Of a DNA stretch of 64,000 nucleotides, positions 36,801 to 47,196 are shown piece by piece (position 1 is the first letter of the stretch; each line of letters starts with the position of its first letter). Source of the stretch: Mytilus trossulus. Taxonomy: Eukaryota > Mollusca > Bivalvia > Mytilida > Mytilidae. The DNA is taken from NCBI RefSeq assembly GCF_036588685.1, contig NC_086378.1:46432686-46496685 (forward strand), written 5' to 3'. A program made the position numbers and the translations under genes. The notes beneath the pieces are model-generated. The model worked only from the letters and a program-made list of their open reading frames with translations. It was not told the origin of the DNA and did no database searches.

Positions 36801-39393
36801 TATTTACGCATCACATGTATATAGGGATTTGTTCTACTTTTCAAAAGTACTGTTCTCATGTTCTTAGACACTCACAAATCAAACAATATGACTTTTATAC
36901 ACTGTGCAATACTAGTTTACATTGATTTCTTGAACAATATCAGAGTTCTAATATAATAAGATACATGCATGTTCCTTTTTTTCTTCTTTTAACTCCATTC
37001 AACTGCACCGCCCAATTAAAACAATTCGTCGTTGGTTTTTAGTTTAAACACAAACAATGACTATGACTATGTGCTTACAACAGTTCCAATGGCACAAACA
37101 AAAAAGTAACCCATGTACACAAAAAAATATTTACATGATCCTTGAGTGATCCTGTGAACCTCCATTATGATGTCCAAGTTCAAACTGTTCAAGACCGAGA
37201 ACATCTATTAAAATTGAACAACAGATATAAATAAATGGAATATTTTGCACAGTTTGTATAACGCTGGTCCATTTTTTCGCTTCTGTATACATTTACTGGT
37301 ACATGTATTATATGTAACCTATGCGAGCGACGGATTCGAGAGGTTGTAGAGAATGTATAACTCTTTGCATAGCAAAAAAAAACCAACAAAAAAACGATTA
37401 ACGGATTTTTTTTAGCATTAAATCTGACGTGGAAAGGTAACAAATGGCCAGCGAAAGCTTCATTTTTATAAAGCCCAAGTGGTCGTGTGGTCTAGCGGGA
37501 CGGCTACAGTGCAGGCGATTTGGTGTCACGATATCGCAGTAGCATGGGTTCGAATCCCGGCGAGGGAAGAACAAAAAAATTGCGAAAGCAAATTTACAGG
37601 TCTAACATTGTTGGGTTGATGTTTAGACGAGTTGTATTTTCTGTGACTGTATCTTACATTAATTTGTAGGATCCTTTACTATAGATAATTTAGCTGATCT
37701 GTAACAATAACATCTTCATGCCTTATATATCATGAACTGTAGTACGCCGCTAGATTAAAACTGACGTGGAAAGGTAACACATGACCACCGAGAGCTCGAG
37801 CCCAGGTGGTCGTGTGGTCAAGTGGGACGGCTGCAGTGCAGGCGATTTGGTGTCACGATATCACAGTAGCATGGGTTCGAATCCCGGCGAGAGAAGAACC
37901 AAAAATTTAGATCTAACATTGTTGGGTTGATGTTTAGACGAGTTGTATATACATTATGTGCACAGCCATGTATCACCATCATTGGTGGCGATCCGATGGA
38001 TACATCTGTTGTAGGGTTGTCACTGAATCAGACGTACTTATATATATATGTTCCGGACCATATGAGTATTTGGACCATACGCGTATGGTCATGACCATAT
38101 GCGTATACTCATATGGTCCGACCATACGCGTAAGGTCCGACCGTACGCGTATGGTCGGACCATATGAGTATTATACTCGTTTGGTTTTTAACGGGCCGGA
38201 CCATATAGGTATTTTTTCAAATATACAATAGAAATAATACTATGTACTTATAGACGTATATACGTACTTATATATATATTTATATATATTTCTCTAATTC
38301 TATGGAAATTTATCCCTTTCCGAACCCATTGTATAAAAAAATTTAATCAACGTGTGGTTGCTGGGGATCTCAAAAGATCATTGGATGATTTTAAGTGTCA
38401 TGACTTTTTTAGCTAACTGAATGAATCAAAATGTGATAACATGTGTTAATGAAATTGACAACTTCGTGCAATGTGACAGGCACTCGAAGGGGATTTTCGG
38501 TTAACAAAAAAAGAAAATGTCTTTTTAATCATTAGAGAAACAGATTCTTACATAGTTACTCGTGGATTATCGGATTTATCCAATCTCGATAGTTAAATTA
38601 TAAATTTTAAAGTCCTCGCGGAGGCGGCTCGGACTTTAAAATTGATAATTTAACTATCTCGATTGGATAAATCCGATAATCAACTGGTATCAATGTAAGA
38701 ATATATATATATATATATATAAACCCTTTTACAACGATTTTTTTTTACATGCACACGTATAAAAATTGCGGTTTTTTATCCAACGCAATCATAGGTTTGA
38801 ACGTAGTTTTCAATTTAGACTTGTTTATATTTTTTCTTTTGGGCTTGTATCATATTTTCCCAACGGTTTATATGATCCGTTCATCCTATATTGACTCTTA
38901 ACATTCAAGAGTACTTAAAATGAGGGTACATTGTATATGGCCTTCCAAATACCGTTTCGATCCCTAACATCACTGAAGAGACATTTATTGTCGAAATCCG
39001 GATCTGGTGTACAAAAAAAGATTGCATGTATATATTTAATGAATGTTTATAAGTGTCTTTGTGAGATGCTTAAAGAACTTGTGTGCTGCATGTTTACATA
39101 CCTATATGCACTCTTCCTTTATATGTTTTAATCTATGTGTGCATGCCTTGATATGTATGTTTTGCTCAGTCTGTCGGTTTTAAAAGCTCTTCAGAGCTTA
39201 TGTGTGTACTTGTATTATACCGACTTTAAATAAAGCTTTATGTCTTATGTCTGGAATTGAAAAAATATATATAAAAAAAACAAGCGTATGTAAACGTACC
39301 TATACCAGCTTTTTTCGAGAGCCAGTATAATGTCCCACTACCAACTCCACCACAACCGACAACAATGTACTCAAAATACCGTCTCCCCTCCAT
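27854..39393 (-). CDS. PIPOX: Peroxisomal sarcosine oxidase (PIPOX-type), nine exons
   Basis: Minus-strand exons: 39393-39300, 37204-37135, 36652-36596, 32668-32537, 31990-31777, 30663-30497, 29760-29574, 28881-28748, 28034-27854. All introns are GT-AG, phases close at each join, and the total is 1236 nt, 411 residues. The family is a flavin-dependent amine oxidase that converts sarcosine or pipecolate with release of hydrogen peroxide. Visible: N-terminal FAD-binding VVGCGGVGSG (residues 11-20), LGLEQF then GGSQDHSRII, LIVTAGAW, YGMP with Lys270 in GSKIG (the oxygen-activating Lys of monomeric sarcosine oxidase), TKTCLYTMTPD with Cys318 (covalent FAD cysteine), and GAGHAFK. It ends in SKL, a type 1 peroxisomal signal. 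The length suits the family. Substrate preference cannot be read. Nothing is broken; long introns hold many mobile elements. Confidence 0.95.
28130..28192 (-). mobile_element. Retrozyme-like 3' end fragment
   Basis: AGTTATCAAAGGTACCAGGA, then TTTAGTACGCTAGACG, which is the last ~50 bp of the element on the minus strand. A matching short fragment is nested in the repeat at 58010-58075. Intron 8 of the PIPOX-type gene. Confidence 0.55.
29140..29200 (-). repeat. Family A repeat fragment
   Basis: GAGAATTGTCTCATTGACAATC, then ATACCATATCTTCTTTT, the reverse of the family A head. Intron 7. Confidence 0.55.
29268..29552. repeat. GGCGGATC MITE (family D) with nested insertion
   Basis: Starts AGTGGCGGATTTAGAAATTT and ends CCCTTAAGTCCGCCTATGG. 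About 120 bp at 29355-29485 interrupt it, ending in AATAAAACTTGGAATTG plus an A run, like a LINE or SINE tail. Sister copies at 34325, 43024 and 49728. Confidence 0.65.
29925..30265 (-). repeat. Dispersed repeat family B
   Basis: GAGGGTTGAGATCTCACAAA, TTTAACCCCGCCGCA, GTCAGGAGCCTCTGGCCTTT, GACGCCTCCGGGTGCGGG, GGTTGTTGTCTCTTTGACAC. The same order occurs at 35395-35710 (reverse), 55545 and 61741. Intron 6. Confidence 0.7.
30296..30393. repeat. Dispersed repeat family F
   Basis: ACAAGAACTCAACCTAC ... TTAATGCGTACTGG ... TTGACTACGCTCTGACATCA, matching 2552-2665. Confidence 0.55.
31517..31681. repeat. Near-perfect palindromic MITE, about 165 bp
   Basis: GGAATAACAGTACTGTAGTT at the left is mirrored by AACTACAGTACTGTTATTCC at the right. 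The arms of about 70 bp include GAAGAGTTGCCACCGTCAAT and its mirror, around a CG-rich centre (CTCCGCTCCGCGTCGCC). Intron 5. Confidence 0.85.
32195..32315 (-). repeat. tRNA-derived SINE head
   Basis: On the minus strand GGCTGGATGACCGAGTCTAA resembles a tRNA D-arm/A box and GAGTTCGAATCC a B box, about 60 bp apart. No matching acceptor stem, so a SINE and not a tRNA gene. Intron 4. Confidence 0.5.
34325..34497. repeat. GGCGGATC MITE (family D), reverse copy
   Basis: GACGGATTTAGGGGGAGGG at the left, GCCAGTGGGCCTTCACTTAT and CTGGATCCACCACTT at the right. Nested in the 3.6-kb element. Confidence 0.6.
35395..35710 (+). repeat. Dispersed repeat family B
   Basis: GGGGAAAGAGACAACAACCC, GGCCACCAATGGGTCTTCAA, GGTCAGAGGCTCCTGACTT, GCGGGGTTAAACAA, GAGATCTCAACCC. 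Opposite orientation to 29925. Confidence 0.65.
37422..37945 (+). repeat. Tandem pair of tRNA-derived SINE units (337-bp period)
   Basis: GACGTGGAAAGGTAACA occurs at 37426 and 37763. Each unit has an A-box-like TGGTC-AG-GGGACGGCT and an exact B box GGTTCGAATCC within GCATGGGTTCGAATCCCGGC, then ATTGTTGGGTTGATGTTTAG. The acceptor ends do not pair, so these are SINE heads, not tRNA genes. Intron 1 of the PIPOX-type gene. Confidence 0.75.
38053..38215. repeat. Cluster of short self-complementary repeats
   Basis: Repeated units of GGACCATATGAGTAT and GACCATACGCGTATGGTC, themselves palindromic, in both orientations over about 160 bp. The 91-codon plus frame ending at 38231 derives from them. Confidence 0.8.
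38544..38702. repeat. Long palindrome, same family as 20054
   Basis: ATTCTTACAT at the left is mirrored by ATGTAAGAAT at the right. The arms contain ATTATCGGATTTATCCAATC and its mirror; the centre is CTCGCGGAGGCGGCTCGG. The leader AATCATTAGAGAAACAGATT precedes it, as at 20054. Confidence 0.75.
38955..39262 (+). mobile_element. Retrozyme-like scrap followed by LINE-like 3' tail
   Basis: CATCACTGAAGAGACATTTA, then TTGTCGAAATCCGGATCTGG at 38969 repeats the variant hammerhead region. Sequence to 39262 ends ACCGACTTTAAATAAAGC plus an A-rich run, typical of LINE tails in molluscs. Confidence 0.45.
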
Positions 39394-39399
39394 AATATT

Positions 39400-41215
39400 C
39401 TTTCTATAATTTACTTACAGATCTCACGAGATAAACAAACCTGACACACTAAATTTAAGATAAAATTGTCAAGGCTAAATAATAATATACCTGTACAAAA
39501 CCGTTCGTTCGTTTCAATGAATCTACTGAATTAAAATGAAAACACACTAGATAAAATTAGATAATGTAGGACACCCGATTTGAATATGTATGCACACTGT
39601 TTATATTTGTTAGAAACTACGTTATTGACTTGGAAAAAATGTCTCAATAGTACTAACTTTTCAGAATTTCAACTTTTAAAAACAAATCTTTAACTAATTT
39701 TAAACACTAAAAAAATGTGATTTTGAAGAAAAGTTATTTTCAAAAAAAATTGTAAATCATTTCATATACAGTTGGAATGACCGTCCTTTTTGACTAGAAG
39801 AACTTGCTTAACTAAATTATTAATTTTCATTATTTTTACTTCTTTTTTTGGATGTCACAAACTTACTTATTGGGTACAAATTTAACAACAGGCTGTGTTG
39901 TTAGGTTTTTCGTTTTGAAAGCATTTTTGGTTTAGCACCATAATTTAATTAAAATAAAACAAGTAAAATGAGAGGATTTAAAAAAAAGAATGTGCAATTA
40001 ACCCTTTCCCTTTTAAAAGGCTTACTATTTTTGATGGGTCCGTGTTGTATATAGTTTTGTAAGGACTTATCTTTCCTTTCGTTATCTTTCTCTTCGAATT
40101 AAAAGTTTTGAATATCACTTTGGCATCTTGACCATTTACACGATAAAAATATCACCTGAACCAGTGTATGTAAAGTGCGGATCCTAAAATATCATTTTTA
40201 CTGTATATGCCATAAATGTCTAATGTAGAATGATAAATAAACAGACGAACTTTTTTTGATTTTTTAAGAAAATGAAGAAAATTAGTTAAAATGTATATGT
40301 TCAGAAATACATAATACTAATAAAACAAAGAAAGAGATGCGAGCGGGGTTTTATCGCGCCTAAAGCCATCCAGCTGTGAAATATATACCAAAATAGGTGA
40401 ATATTTAGGACATTTCAAGAACAGATCGTGCAGGTGCTTTATAACTAACAGGTAAGATGTTGTTGCAGTAAAAAAATATTCATTTTAATACAATCAATAA
40501 AGTTGTATAACGTAGAATATGTTTTGTCATTCAGTTTCTTCATATTTAACTAAATTCCACTATGATGATTTCGTAATGCTAGTCATGTTTACTGTCGAAT
40601 AATGATACTATTCTTTCATTTTCACTGTGGAGCGAATCATTAGTATTGTATATGCGATGCATTTTCACTGTATAATTACATTTTTTTTATCTATAATTAC
40701 TGTAACAGCTCATTTCTTTAAGCATGTAGAGCAAGACTTTAGTTGACTTGCTTGCTTTTCTTTTATTGGATAATCATTATGATAACACCCAATTTAATTC
40801 AAATATTAAACATAAAGGTTAAACTTTACCTATTCATATTATTTAAAAATGCCAATCTTATTTACAAAGTTTGTATAAACAATTAAACAAACAAAGCAAG
40901 CAAGCCAACCAAAGTTTTGCTTTATATGCATTCGGAAATTAGCTGTAAAGCCTTAATTTAGCCGACTTGCTCAAACAATAGATAAAGTAAGAGAAAGATT
41001 TGATAAAATTTAACTTACGGAGGAAAGTTTGGTTTTAAAACACTCAATTTAATAGAAATAACATTTATTTGAAATGTATTCCATTTAGTTTCTTATAAAG
41101 CGTATATGGATCTTTATCCTTATTTTTTTTTTATCCATTTCCATGACACTTCACCACTAATTACGTTCATCTTGATATAGATTGAACCTCTGTTTTCCCG
41201 TTTTACACTGAAGCC
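39400..41215. other. No gene recognised
   Basis: The 5' flank of the PIPOX-type gene. No clear core promoter. A donor-like CAGGTAAGAT at about 40449 on the plus strand has no coding frame attached. Confidence 0.4.
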
Positions 41216-41219
41216 GTTT

Positions 41220-41350
41220 CTAACTTGCTGTTCGGTGTGAGCCAAGACTCCATGTTGAAGACCGTATTTTGACGTATAATGGTCTACCTTTATAAATTGT
41301 GACTCGGATGGAGAGTTGTCTCATTGTCACATACATGGACGACATCTATA
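41220..41350 (-). repeat. Family A repeat fragment
   Basis: TTCGGTGTGAGCCAAGACTC, GAAGACCGTATTTTGACG, GGAGAGTTGTCTCATTGTCA: family A read in reverse. Confidence 0.6.
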
Positions 41351-41431
41351 TATAGCTCAAAAACGAAACGAGACGGGATAACGACGGGATAAAAAAATCC
41401 ACGCTACTTTTTTAATATATTTATAATGGGC

Positions 41432-41720
41432 TTAATATGAGTCAGAATAGAGTAAAATAGTGGGTCGCATTTGGGTATAAGCGTGACGCCGGATTGCCGA
41501 TTTTTTGCAAGCGTGACAGGTGAAAGTCAAATGATTGGGTCGTGAAAAACGAGAAATGAAGTCTAGCGGGACACGGATAATTACAAAAAATGAGAACAGC
41601 ATAGTATAAGCGGAATACGGGAATCTGACCAAACAATAAGCGGAATACGGGAATCGGCCAAAACAGTTAGCGGGATCCAGGATCAGAACCCCCCAACGAG
41701 ACCCCAGAATAAGATATTTT
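41432..41720. repeat. Dispersed repeat with internal GCGGAATACGGGAATC units
   Basis: TAAGCGGAATACGGGAATC occurs twice (about 41609 and 41638), then TTAGCGGGATCCAGGATC. The 113-codon minus frame here is repeat-derived and has no domain signal. Confidence 0.5.
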
Positions 41721-43023
41721 TGTATATTCATCCTATTGTTACATGCCTTCAATAACAAATGTATCCGATGCATGCATTTTTTTTTTATATTTTTGGTCCC
41801 TTTTTCAATTTTGTGGGGTTCAAATTTATAGACAAAAGTCCTTTAATATAGATATTTAGGATTCGTTGACATACTGAATCTAACCGTGTATCTTGTTTGG
41901 GGATTTTTTGCCTAGTTTCTGAAAAAGCCCACATAGAGTTCCAAAGGGTCTAAAATCAACAAAAATGAATTGTAGCATGCATTTCGTGTACAATAACCCA
42001 AATGTGTGTGGTTTCACCTCTGCGGTAGTATCCATTCGCGGATCTAGAATTTTTCATTTTGAGAATCGCTTTTGTTACAAGTTTGAAAAGCCATATATTT
42101 GATGAAGAATGAATGAGGAGTTTGTATTTTAATTTGAAAATACATGTATCATAAATCCGAAAGTCATCAACTAAGTTTTTACATTTGTTGCAAGTGCATT
42201 TATTACATAATTCTACAATAAAAATTCCTCGCATCTTTGAAAATTCTACATTAATAATGACTGCACTAGCAGTGATAATTCATCGCATCTATAGTTAAAA
42301 TGGATCGCTTTCAATAATCGATATGCTATATTATGATGCTTTTATAACACTTATTTGAACTTTAATGCTATGTTTGTATATTATAAAGACATATCACAAT
42401 GAAAATAGGTTAAAACTTTCCTTCAAATCACTTAACTTGATATTTTCAAAACGTAAACAAATACAGTTTTCCCGTGATCCTTTATTCTACAATAGACATA
42501 ACCGCATATAACAGTAAAAATGAACTAGCTGGATTCGCACTTTGTATACACTGTGAACCTTCACTCTTGATTTTAAAGTGTGTGTTGATCAAAGCTTGAC
42601 GTGGACACTTCTGTATTTGTTGTTTCGTTTATTTAAAGTTCAACTTGGTAATAATAAGAATAACATAGAAGTTGTACACTTTGTGTAATTGAAGTAGAGG
42701 TTCACCATCTTTTTTTGAATAAACATAGGGATATTTTAATGAGACAGCAGGCCTTCAATAGAAAACTGAAACCCTAAGGTAAATAATTGACAGGCTGCCA
42801 TATAATTTCATGCTAAAAATTGCCTTAAAAATATGTAATCCCTATGTAGCATAACTTGAATCTAAAGGAAACGGAAATACGGATTCCGTTATTAACTCCA
42901 CAACATTGGTCAAGAGAGTAATTAACATGACGATATCTACAATCAAACATTTATTAACCTAATCATGAAAAATTTTCCAAAGCAAAATATCTATAATGTT
43001 TAAACAGTCCCTTTTATTTGCAT
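41721..43023. other. No gene recognised
   Basis: Unassigned AT-rich DNA. The 92-codon minus frame at 41956 has no recognisable domain. Confidence 0.4.
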
Positions 43024-43165
43024 GCAGTGGCGGATCCAGAAGTTTTCATAAAAAAGGGGGGCTGACTAACCTAGGCTAAGGGGGAGTGGCCGCTCCAGTC
43101 ACTATTCAGTGATTCCTTATACAATCAACCAAATCCCCCAAATGGACCTCAAGACCCGTCTATTG
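43024..43165. repeat. GGCGGATC MITE (family D)
   Basis: AGTGGCGGATCCAGAAGTTT, GGGAGTGGCCGCTCCAGTCA, TCAGTGATTCCTTATACAAT. The right end is decayed. Confidence 0.65.
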
Positions 43166-43894
43166 CATGGATCATGTGATTGTCTCATTTAGTTTAAGTC
43201 TATTTTACAGTTGATTAACATGCATTTTGTTAATCAACCATATTGTTTCAATCGGCACTACACGTTTCTGTTATTATATAATTACCAGTAAGAATTAAAA
43301 ATAAGGGAGAACGTATTTATCGTGGGGCAACAAATAAAAATAAACGGGGAATGTGTCCATTGGACACAAATGCCCCGCTTGCATTTAACGTTATATAGGG
43401 ACAGAACCAAAGAACAGCCAACACATGATGCTACAGAAATTCGAACTTGATTTGAATGTTGAGGCAATAAGCATTGTGTAAACGTTTCATAAACGTTGGA
43501 ATAGAATGGAATTATTAATCAAATTTTGTATTTGTAAAGAGGCATACTACTAGAACGTAAACGTGACGCCACCAAAATTCCTCAACTTAATCTGTGTTTT
43601 ATTGTAGCAAGCATTATTCATAAGATTCATAGCATTTGGTTGAGGTAAAGTAATACATTTGATAGAGGGTTACTTCTTACAAGGAATTCGAAGCTATTAA
43701 ACCAAGAGTTCCAAATGGTGAAGTTGAAATCGTCCCTTCTTAAATTTTACGGACGCCATCTCGAGTTGGATGATCGTTATGGTATAACGCTTCACAGATG
43801 ATATCGGATATATTCCTTATGTCGTAACTACAATCCACTCCCTTTTTACCACGAATGTGACCTACGGAATTAGATTATTTACTGGGTTTGTAAT

Positions 43895-44117
43895 ACCATG
43901 AGCAACACGACGGGTGCTTACACTTCCAGAGCACCTGATATTACCCCCTGTTTTGGTGGGGTTAGTGTTGCTTAGTCTTTAGTTTTCTATGTTATGCCTT
44001 AAATATGTACTATTATTTGTCTGTTTGTCTTTTTATTTTTTAACCATGGCGTTGTCAGTTTATTTTCGATCTATTAGTGTGACTGTCCCTGTGGTATCTT
44101 TCGACCCTCTTTTTCAG
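43895..44117 (+). repeat. Dispersed repeat family E
   Basis: GAGCACCTGATATTACCCCC, TTTGGTGGGGTTAGTGTTGC, ACCATGGCGTTGTCAGTTT, GACTGTCCCTGTGGTATCTT. The best copy here of a repeat I recognise as widespread in mussels. Confidence 0.7.
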
Positions 44118-44433
44118 TAGGAAAACGCCCGTTGTCACGTGGCACACATTCCGTTAAACTTTTTTGAAAACAATCACATTCGTGAGTTGCCATGGCCAGC
44201 ACATTAATCCAGCGTTATCGCCAATCGAACATCTATGGAATAAACTTGGACAACGTATCAGATATAGCCCAAATCTACCGGAAACGTTCGTTCAGTTCCG
44301 AATAGATCTTTCCAGGGAATGGGACAACATCCCTCAAGACTTCATTCGACGTCTAATTGATTCAATGCGACGGAGGTACCAGGCGGCTATAAATGCAAGA
44401 GGTTCGCATACACAGTTTTGTCATGTTAACTTG
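44118..44433 (+). pseudogene. Tc1/mariner transposase, C-terminal remnant
   Basis: The end of the DDE domain is readable: NPALSPIEHLWNKLGQRIR, then EWDNIPQDFIRRLIDSMRRR and ARGSHTQF, the usual close of Tc1-type transposases that cut and paste DNA at TA sites. The Glu in PIEH is the third catalytic residue. Upstream, 44118-44180 still matches the stretch that normally contains the second Asp, but out of frame and with that residue lost. The first two thirds are missing and no terminal repeats were found. It sits against a family E repeat. The 137-codon frame runs on past the homology to 44577 by chance. Confidence 0.8.
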
Positions 44434-45190
44434 AATTTCGAATTCGTCCTGTTAAAATTGTCCGAAAATGTCCAAATTGAATATTGTTTCAAAAAGAGAA
44501 AACTCGTAATTATTTTCTTTAAAATGATGTTAGCTAACTGTTCCATTAACTTATTTTGTTATTATACATATAAATGACCTTACAAACTTGTAATTTAGCC
44601 TAGTATATATATATATCTTTACAACATTACATTTCCTTAGTTTCAATATTCTAAATATCATATAGACATATCACTTTGAAAAATATTTAAATTTTATTTT
44701 AAAGTATTACAAAGTAGTGTGCGTTTCTTATCGTTATCCCAAAAAATAATATATAGTTAATAACAACAAACTTTTGTTTTTGGTTATTCAATTTTTTGTT
44801 TATAAATTCTGAATAATTTCCAAAATCGGTATAAAAATGCGGTTTTAGCTATTTTCAGGCGTTAATAATCAACTTGGTCATCTCTTACGGAAAATAAGTC
44901 AAATTGAACACGATGACGAATATCAAAGAACATTGTGTTAAGCTTCGAAAACGTGAAATAGAAGTTGACATTTATATATTTTGTAAAGGCCCTGATGTGA
45001 AATTAATTCAGAGAAAATTGACCCAACAAAACTAATAAAAAATACTAAATTTAAAACTGACAATCTACACTCTTAGACTTAATATCTTACGTTACTAATG
45101 TCAATAATATTTTTGCACTGTTTACATTGAACATTTGTTTGTTAGTCTACAAAATGTTTCAAACTGTTTGATTTCTGACTTTTTAGCCGA
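44434..45190. other. No gene recognised
   Basis: 3' flank of the TRIM-like gene (minus strand). AT-rich, no clear polyadenylation site close to the stop. Confidence 0.4.
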
Positions 45191-46888
45191 TCATTTAACT
45201 TTATACAAACTGGTTGGTCCATATACATTCGTTACCATTAAAATATTTCTTCCTTTGTCAAAATAGATACCATAAGGGTGTTGTATTCCGTTCTCCTTTG
45301 TTAACAATCGACGCGCGTGCTTCCCGTCTGGTGAAAGCACGACGATACTGTCATGCTCATTGGATACCACGTACACGTTGGAATCATTATCAACTGCTAC
45401 TCCACGAACAGATTTCAAAATAGATTCGTCTTTGTATTCCCAAACCTCCTGTCCCGTGATTGTGTAGCATGTTACGGTATTTGATTGATTTATTGTATGG
45501 TATATCTTGTCATTTGATGTTGCAACATAGTTCCAGTTTTGCTTACCATCGACTTTAACTACTGTAGTAACAGTACTTCCGCTATTGACGTCTGCTGTTT
45601 GAATACCCCTTCCTACTTCATAATATAGTAATCTTCCTTTTTCATTTGTAATGCCGTAGCACTGATTGGACGTGTTAATCTGTCTTACAGTTTTTTTATT
45701 GACGATGTTAAATATTTCTATGTAAAAAGGCGTTACATTATTGGTGACAGCGACCGTGTTTTCATCAATACATGTAACATCTATAGGCCAATTGGATACA
45801 GGTGTTTCACAAACAAACAATCCATTTTCGTTGTGGATTACAAGCCGATGATTTGAGTGATCAGCAAAAACAATTTTACCAGAAGGCATGATAGTACAAC
45901 CTGTGATTACATTTCTATTTTCCCCTTTCGGTATCTCAATTTTTTGTATTAAGGTAAGATGAATGTCATTAATTGTTTTTGGTATCTTTGGTATCATTTG
46001 TTGAGCTTGTTTTTCCCTATCCGTAGTCACGGAAATGGTTGACGGTTTTGCTATAACGGACATCTCACCAATCTTCGTCATAGACAGAATATCAGACATC
46101 TTGGCATCCACTCTCCATTGTAAGTTGAGTTGTTGTAAACATCCATCTTTTATTAAAGACATCATAAACTCCTCTTCTTTTTGAATCTTGGATTCAAACA
46201 TTTTACCGCCAAAAAATGTCTGAAGGTCAGTTGCAAAACGTTTAGTCGCAGCTATATTTTTCTGTAGCTCATCTATTGTTTTCTCATGGTCAGAAACTTT
46301 TTGCACAAATCTGTTTATTTGTGACATGACCTTTTGTTCCGCAGTTTGTAAATCCTGTTGTATTTCTTGTTCAAGTTTATCTAAATGTATGTTTATTTTA
46401 GCACGCATTTCTTTTATATCTGTCTGAAATCCTTGCCGCTGCTGTTCGATTATCTCTAGATTCTGCTTTCGATCTTCCACTATTCTGTCTGTGTTGTTTT
46501 TCATTTCTTGTAAATTTTGTTCCATAATTTCATAAGATGCTGAATTTCTCGAGGTTTTGACAATTTCATCAATTACTAAAAAATCACATTTCTTGTGATT
46601 TGTTGTGAGGCAAAGCGGACAACAAAGTTGTTCATGTTGAGAACAGTAGAGCTGATATTTTTTGTCATGTTCTGGGCAGTATTGGTTTATACTTGCTATT
46701 ATGGGCGGTATTTGTTTATAATCATCAATTGAAGTTACCTCATGTTTTCTTGTACCTCTTGAAGCTCGATGGTGTTTTTCACACGATGTGCATATCCCTT
46801 CGTTGCATTCCGGACACCAAAAGGCAGCTTCTTTAACCACGTCCTGGGCTTCACACACACCACAAAATGACCCACTAGCTGAAGCCAT
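45191..46888 (-). CDS. TRIM-like protein: two B-boxes, coiled coil, NHL-type propeller; no RING
   Basis: 565 residues in one exon. B-box 1: C9, C12, C25, C28, C33, C36, His39/40, H49. B-box 2: C71, H74, C82, H85, C89/C90, C93, H98, C101. A long coiled coil follows (about 115-225, rich in Glu/Gln/Lys with IEQQRQ, KLEQEIQQDLQTAEQK). Residues about 310-565 form repeated blades with GRLLYYE, GVAVDNDSNVYVVSNEHD and HPYGIYFDKGRNILMV, as in NHL beta-propellers. This matches the TRIM2/3/56/71-like class expanded in bivalves, often linked to immune signalling or RNA and protein binding. The RING finger is absent, so ligase activity is unlikely by itself. The TTTTTAAG just before the ATG could be a splice acceptor for a non-coding first exon. 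Confidence 0.93.
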   Translation of the reverse strand: MASASGSFCGVCEAQDVVKEAAFWCPECNEGICTSCEKHHRASRGTRKHEVTSIDDYKQIPPIIASINQYCPEHDKKYQLYCSQHEQLCCPLCLTTNHKKCDFLVIDEIVKTSRNSASYEIMEQNLQEMKNNTDRIVEDRKQNLEIIEQQRQGFQTDIKEMRAKINIHLDKLEQEIQQDLQTAEQKVMSQINRFVQKVSDHEKTIDELQKNIAATKRFATDLQTFFGGKMFESKIQKEEEFMMSLIKDGCLQQLNLQWRVDAKMSDILSMTKIGEMSVIAKPSTISVTTDREKQAQQMIPKIPKTINDIHLTLIQKIEIPKGENRNVITGCTIMPSGKIVFADHSNHRLVIHNENGLFVCETPVSNWPIDVTCIDENTVAVTNNVTPFYIEIFNIVNKKTVRQINTSNQCYGITNEKGRLLYYEVGRGIQTADVNSGSTVTTVVKVDGKQNWNYVATSNDKIYHTINQSNTVTCYTITGQEVWEYKDESILKSVRGVAVDNDSNVYVVSNEHDSIVVLSPDGKHARRLLTKENGIQHPYGIYFDKGRNILMVTNVYGPTSLYKVK

Positions 46889-46894
46889 TCTAAT

Positions 46895-47196
46895 CTTAAA
46901 AACAAATTGATAATTTTATAGCTACTGACTTTAAAACGAGCTGAAAAAAGTACTAAAATCTGTTACATTTTATTTGTATTTCTCAATTTTGGACAGACAA
47001 TATCGAAACAAGAGACCATCAAGAGCCTTAATCACTCACTATGACATTTTTGTATTCATTTTTATGTTAATGGCAATCAGATGTTTGCATACTAGTGAAT
47101 CTTATCTAGGGATATTTTGTATATAATGTTTTAATGAGTCATTTTTGTATTTGTATTGTATACATATATCAGGTATATAGAGTTATTTCTTTTTAG
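46895..47196. other. No gene recognised
   Basis: 5' flank of the TRIM-like gene; no defined promoter seen. Confidence 0.4.

Noticed and set aside
37480..37905. Two tRNA genes
   Set aside because: A and B boxes are good, but acceptor stems do not pair and the units repeat with long shared flanks, so they are SINE heads.
37956..38231. 91-codon plus-strand frame
   Set aside because: Coded by the SINE tail and the palindromic ACCATACGCG cluster.
40380..40460. Non-coding first exon ending at CAGGTAAGAT (about 40449)
   Set aside because: Only the donor-like site supports it; no partner exon was found on the plus strand.
41432..41773. 113-codon minus-strand protein
   Set aside because: Overlaps a repeat with internal GCGGAATACGGGAATC units; no domain signal.
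44434..44577. Extension of the Tc1 frame past 44433 as transposase
   Set aside because: Homology ends at ARGSHTQF; the remainder is read-through of AT-rich DNA.
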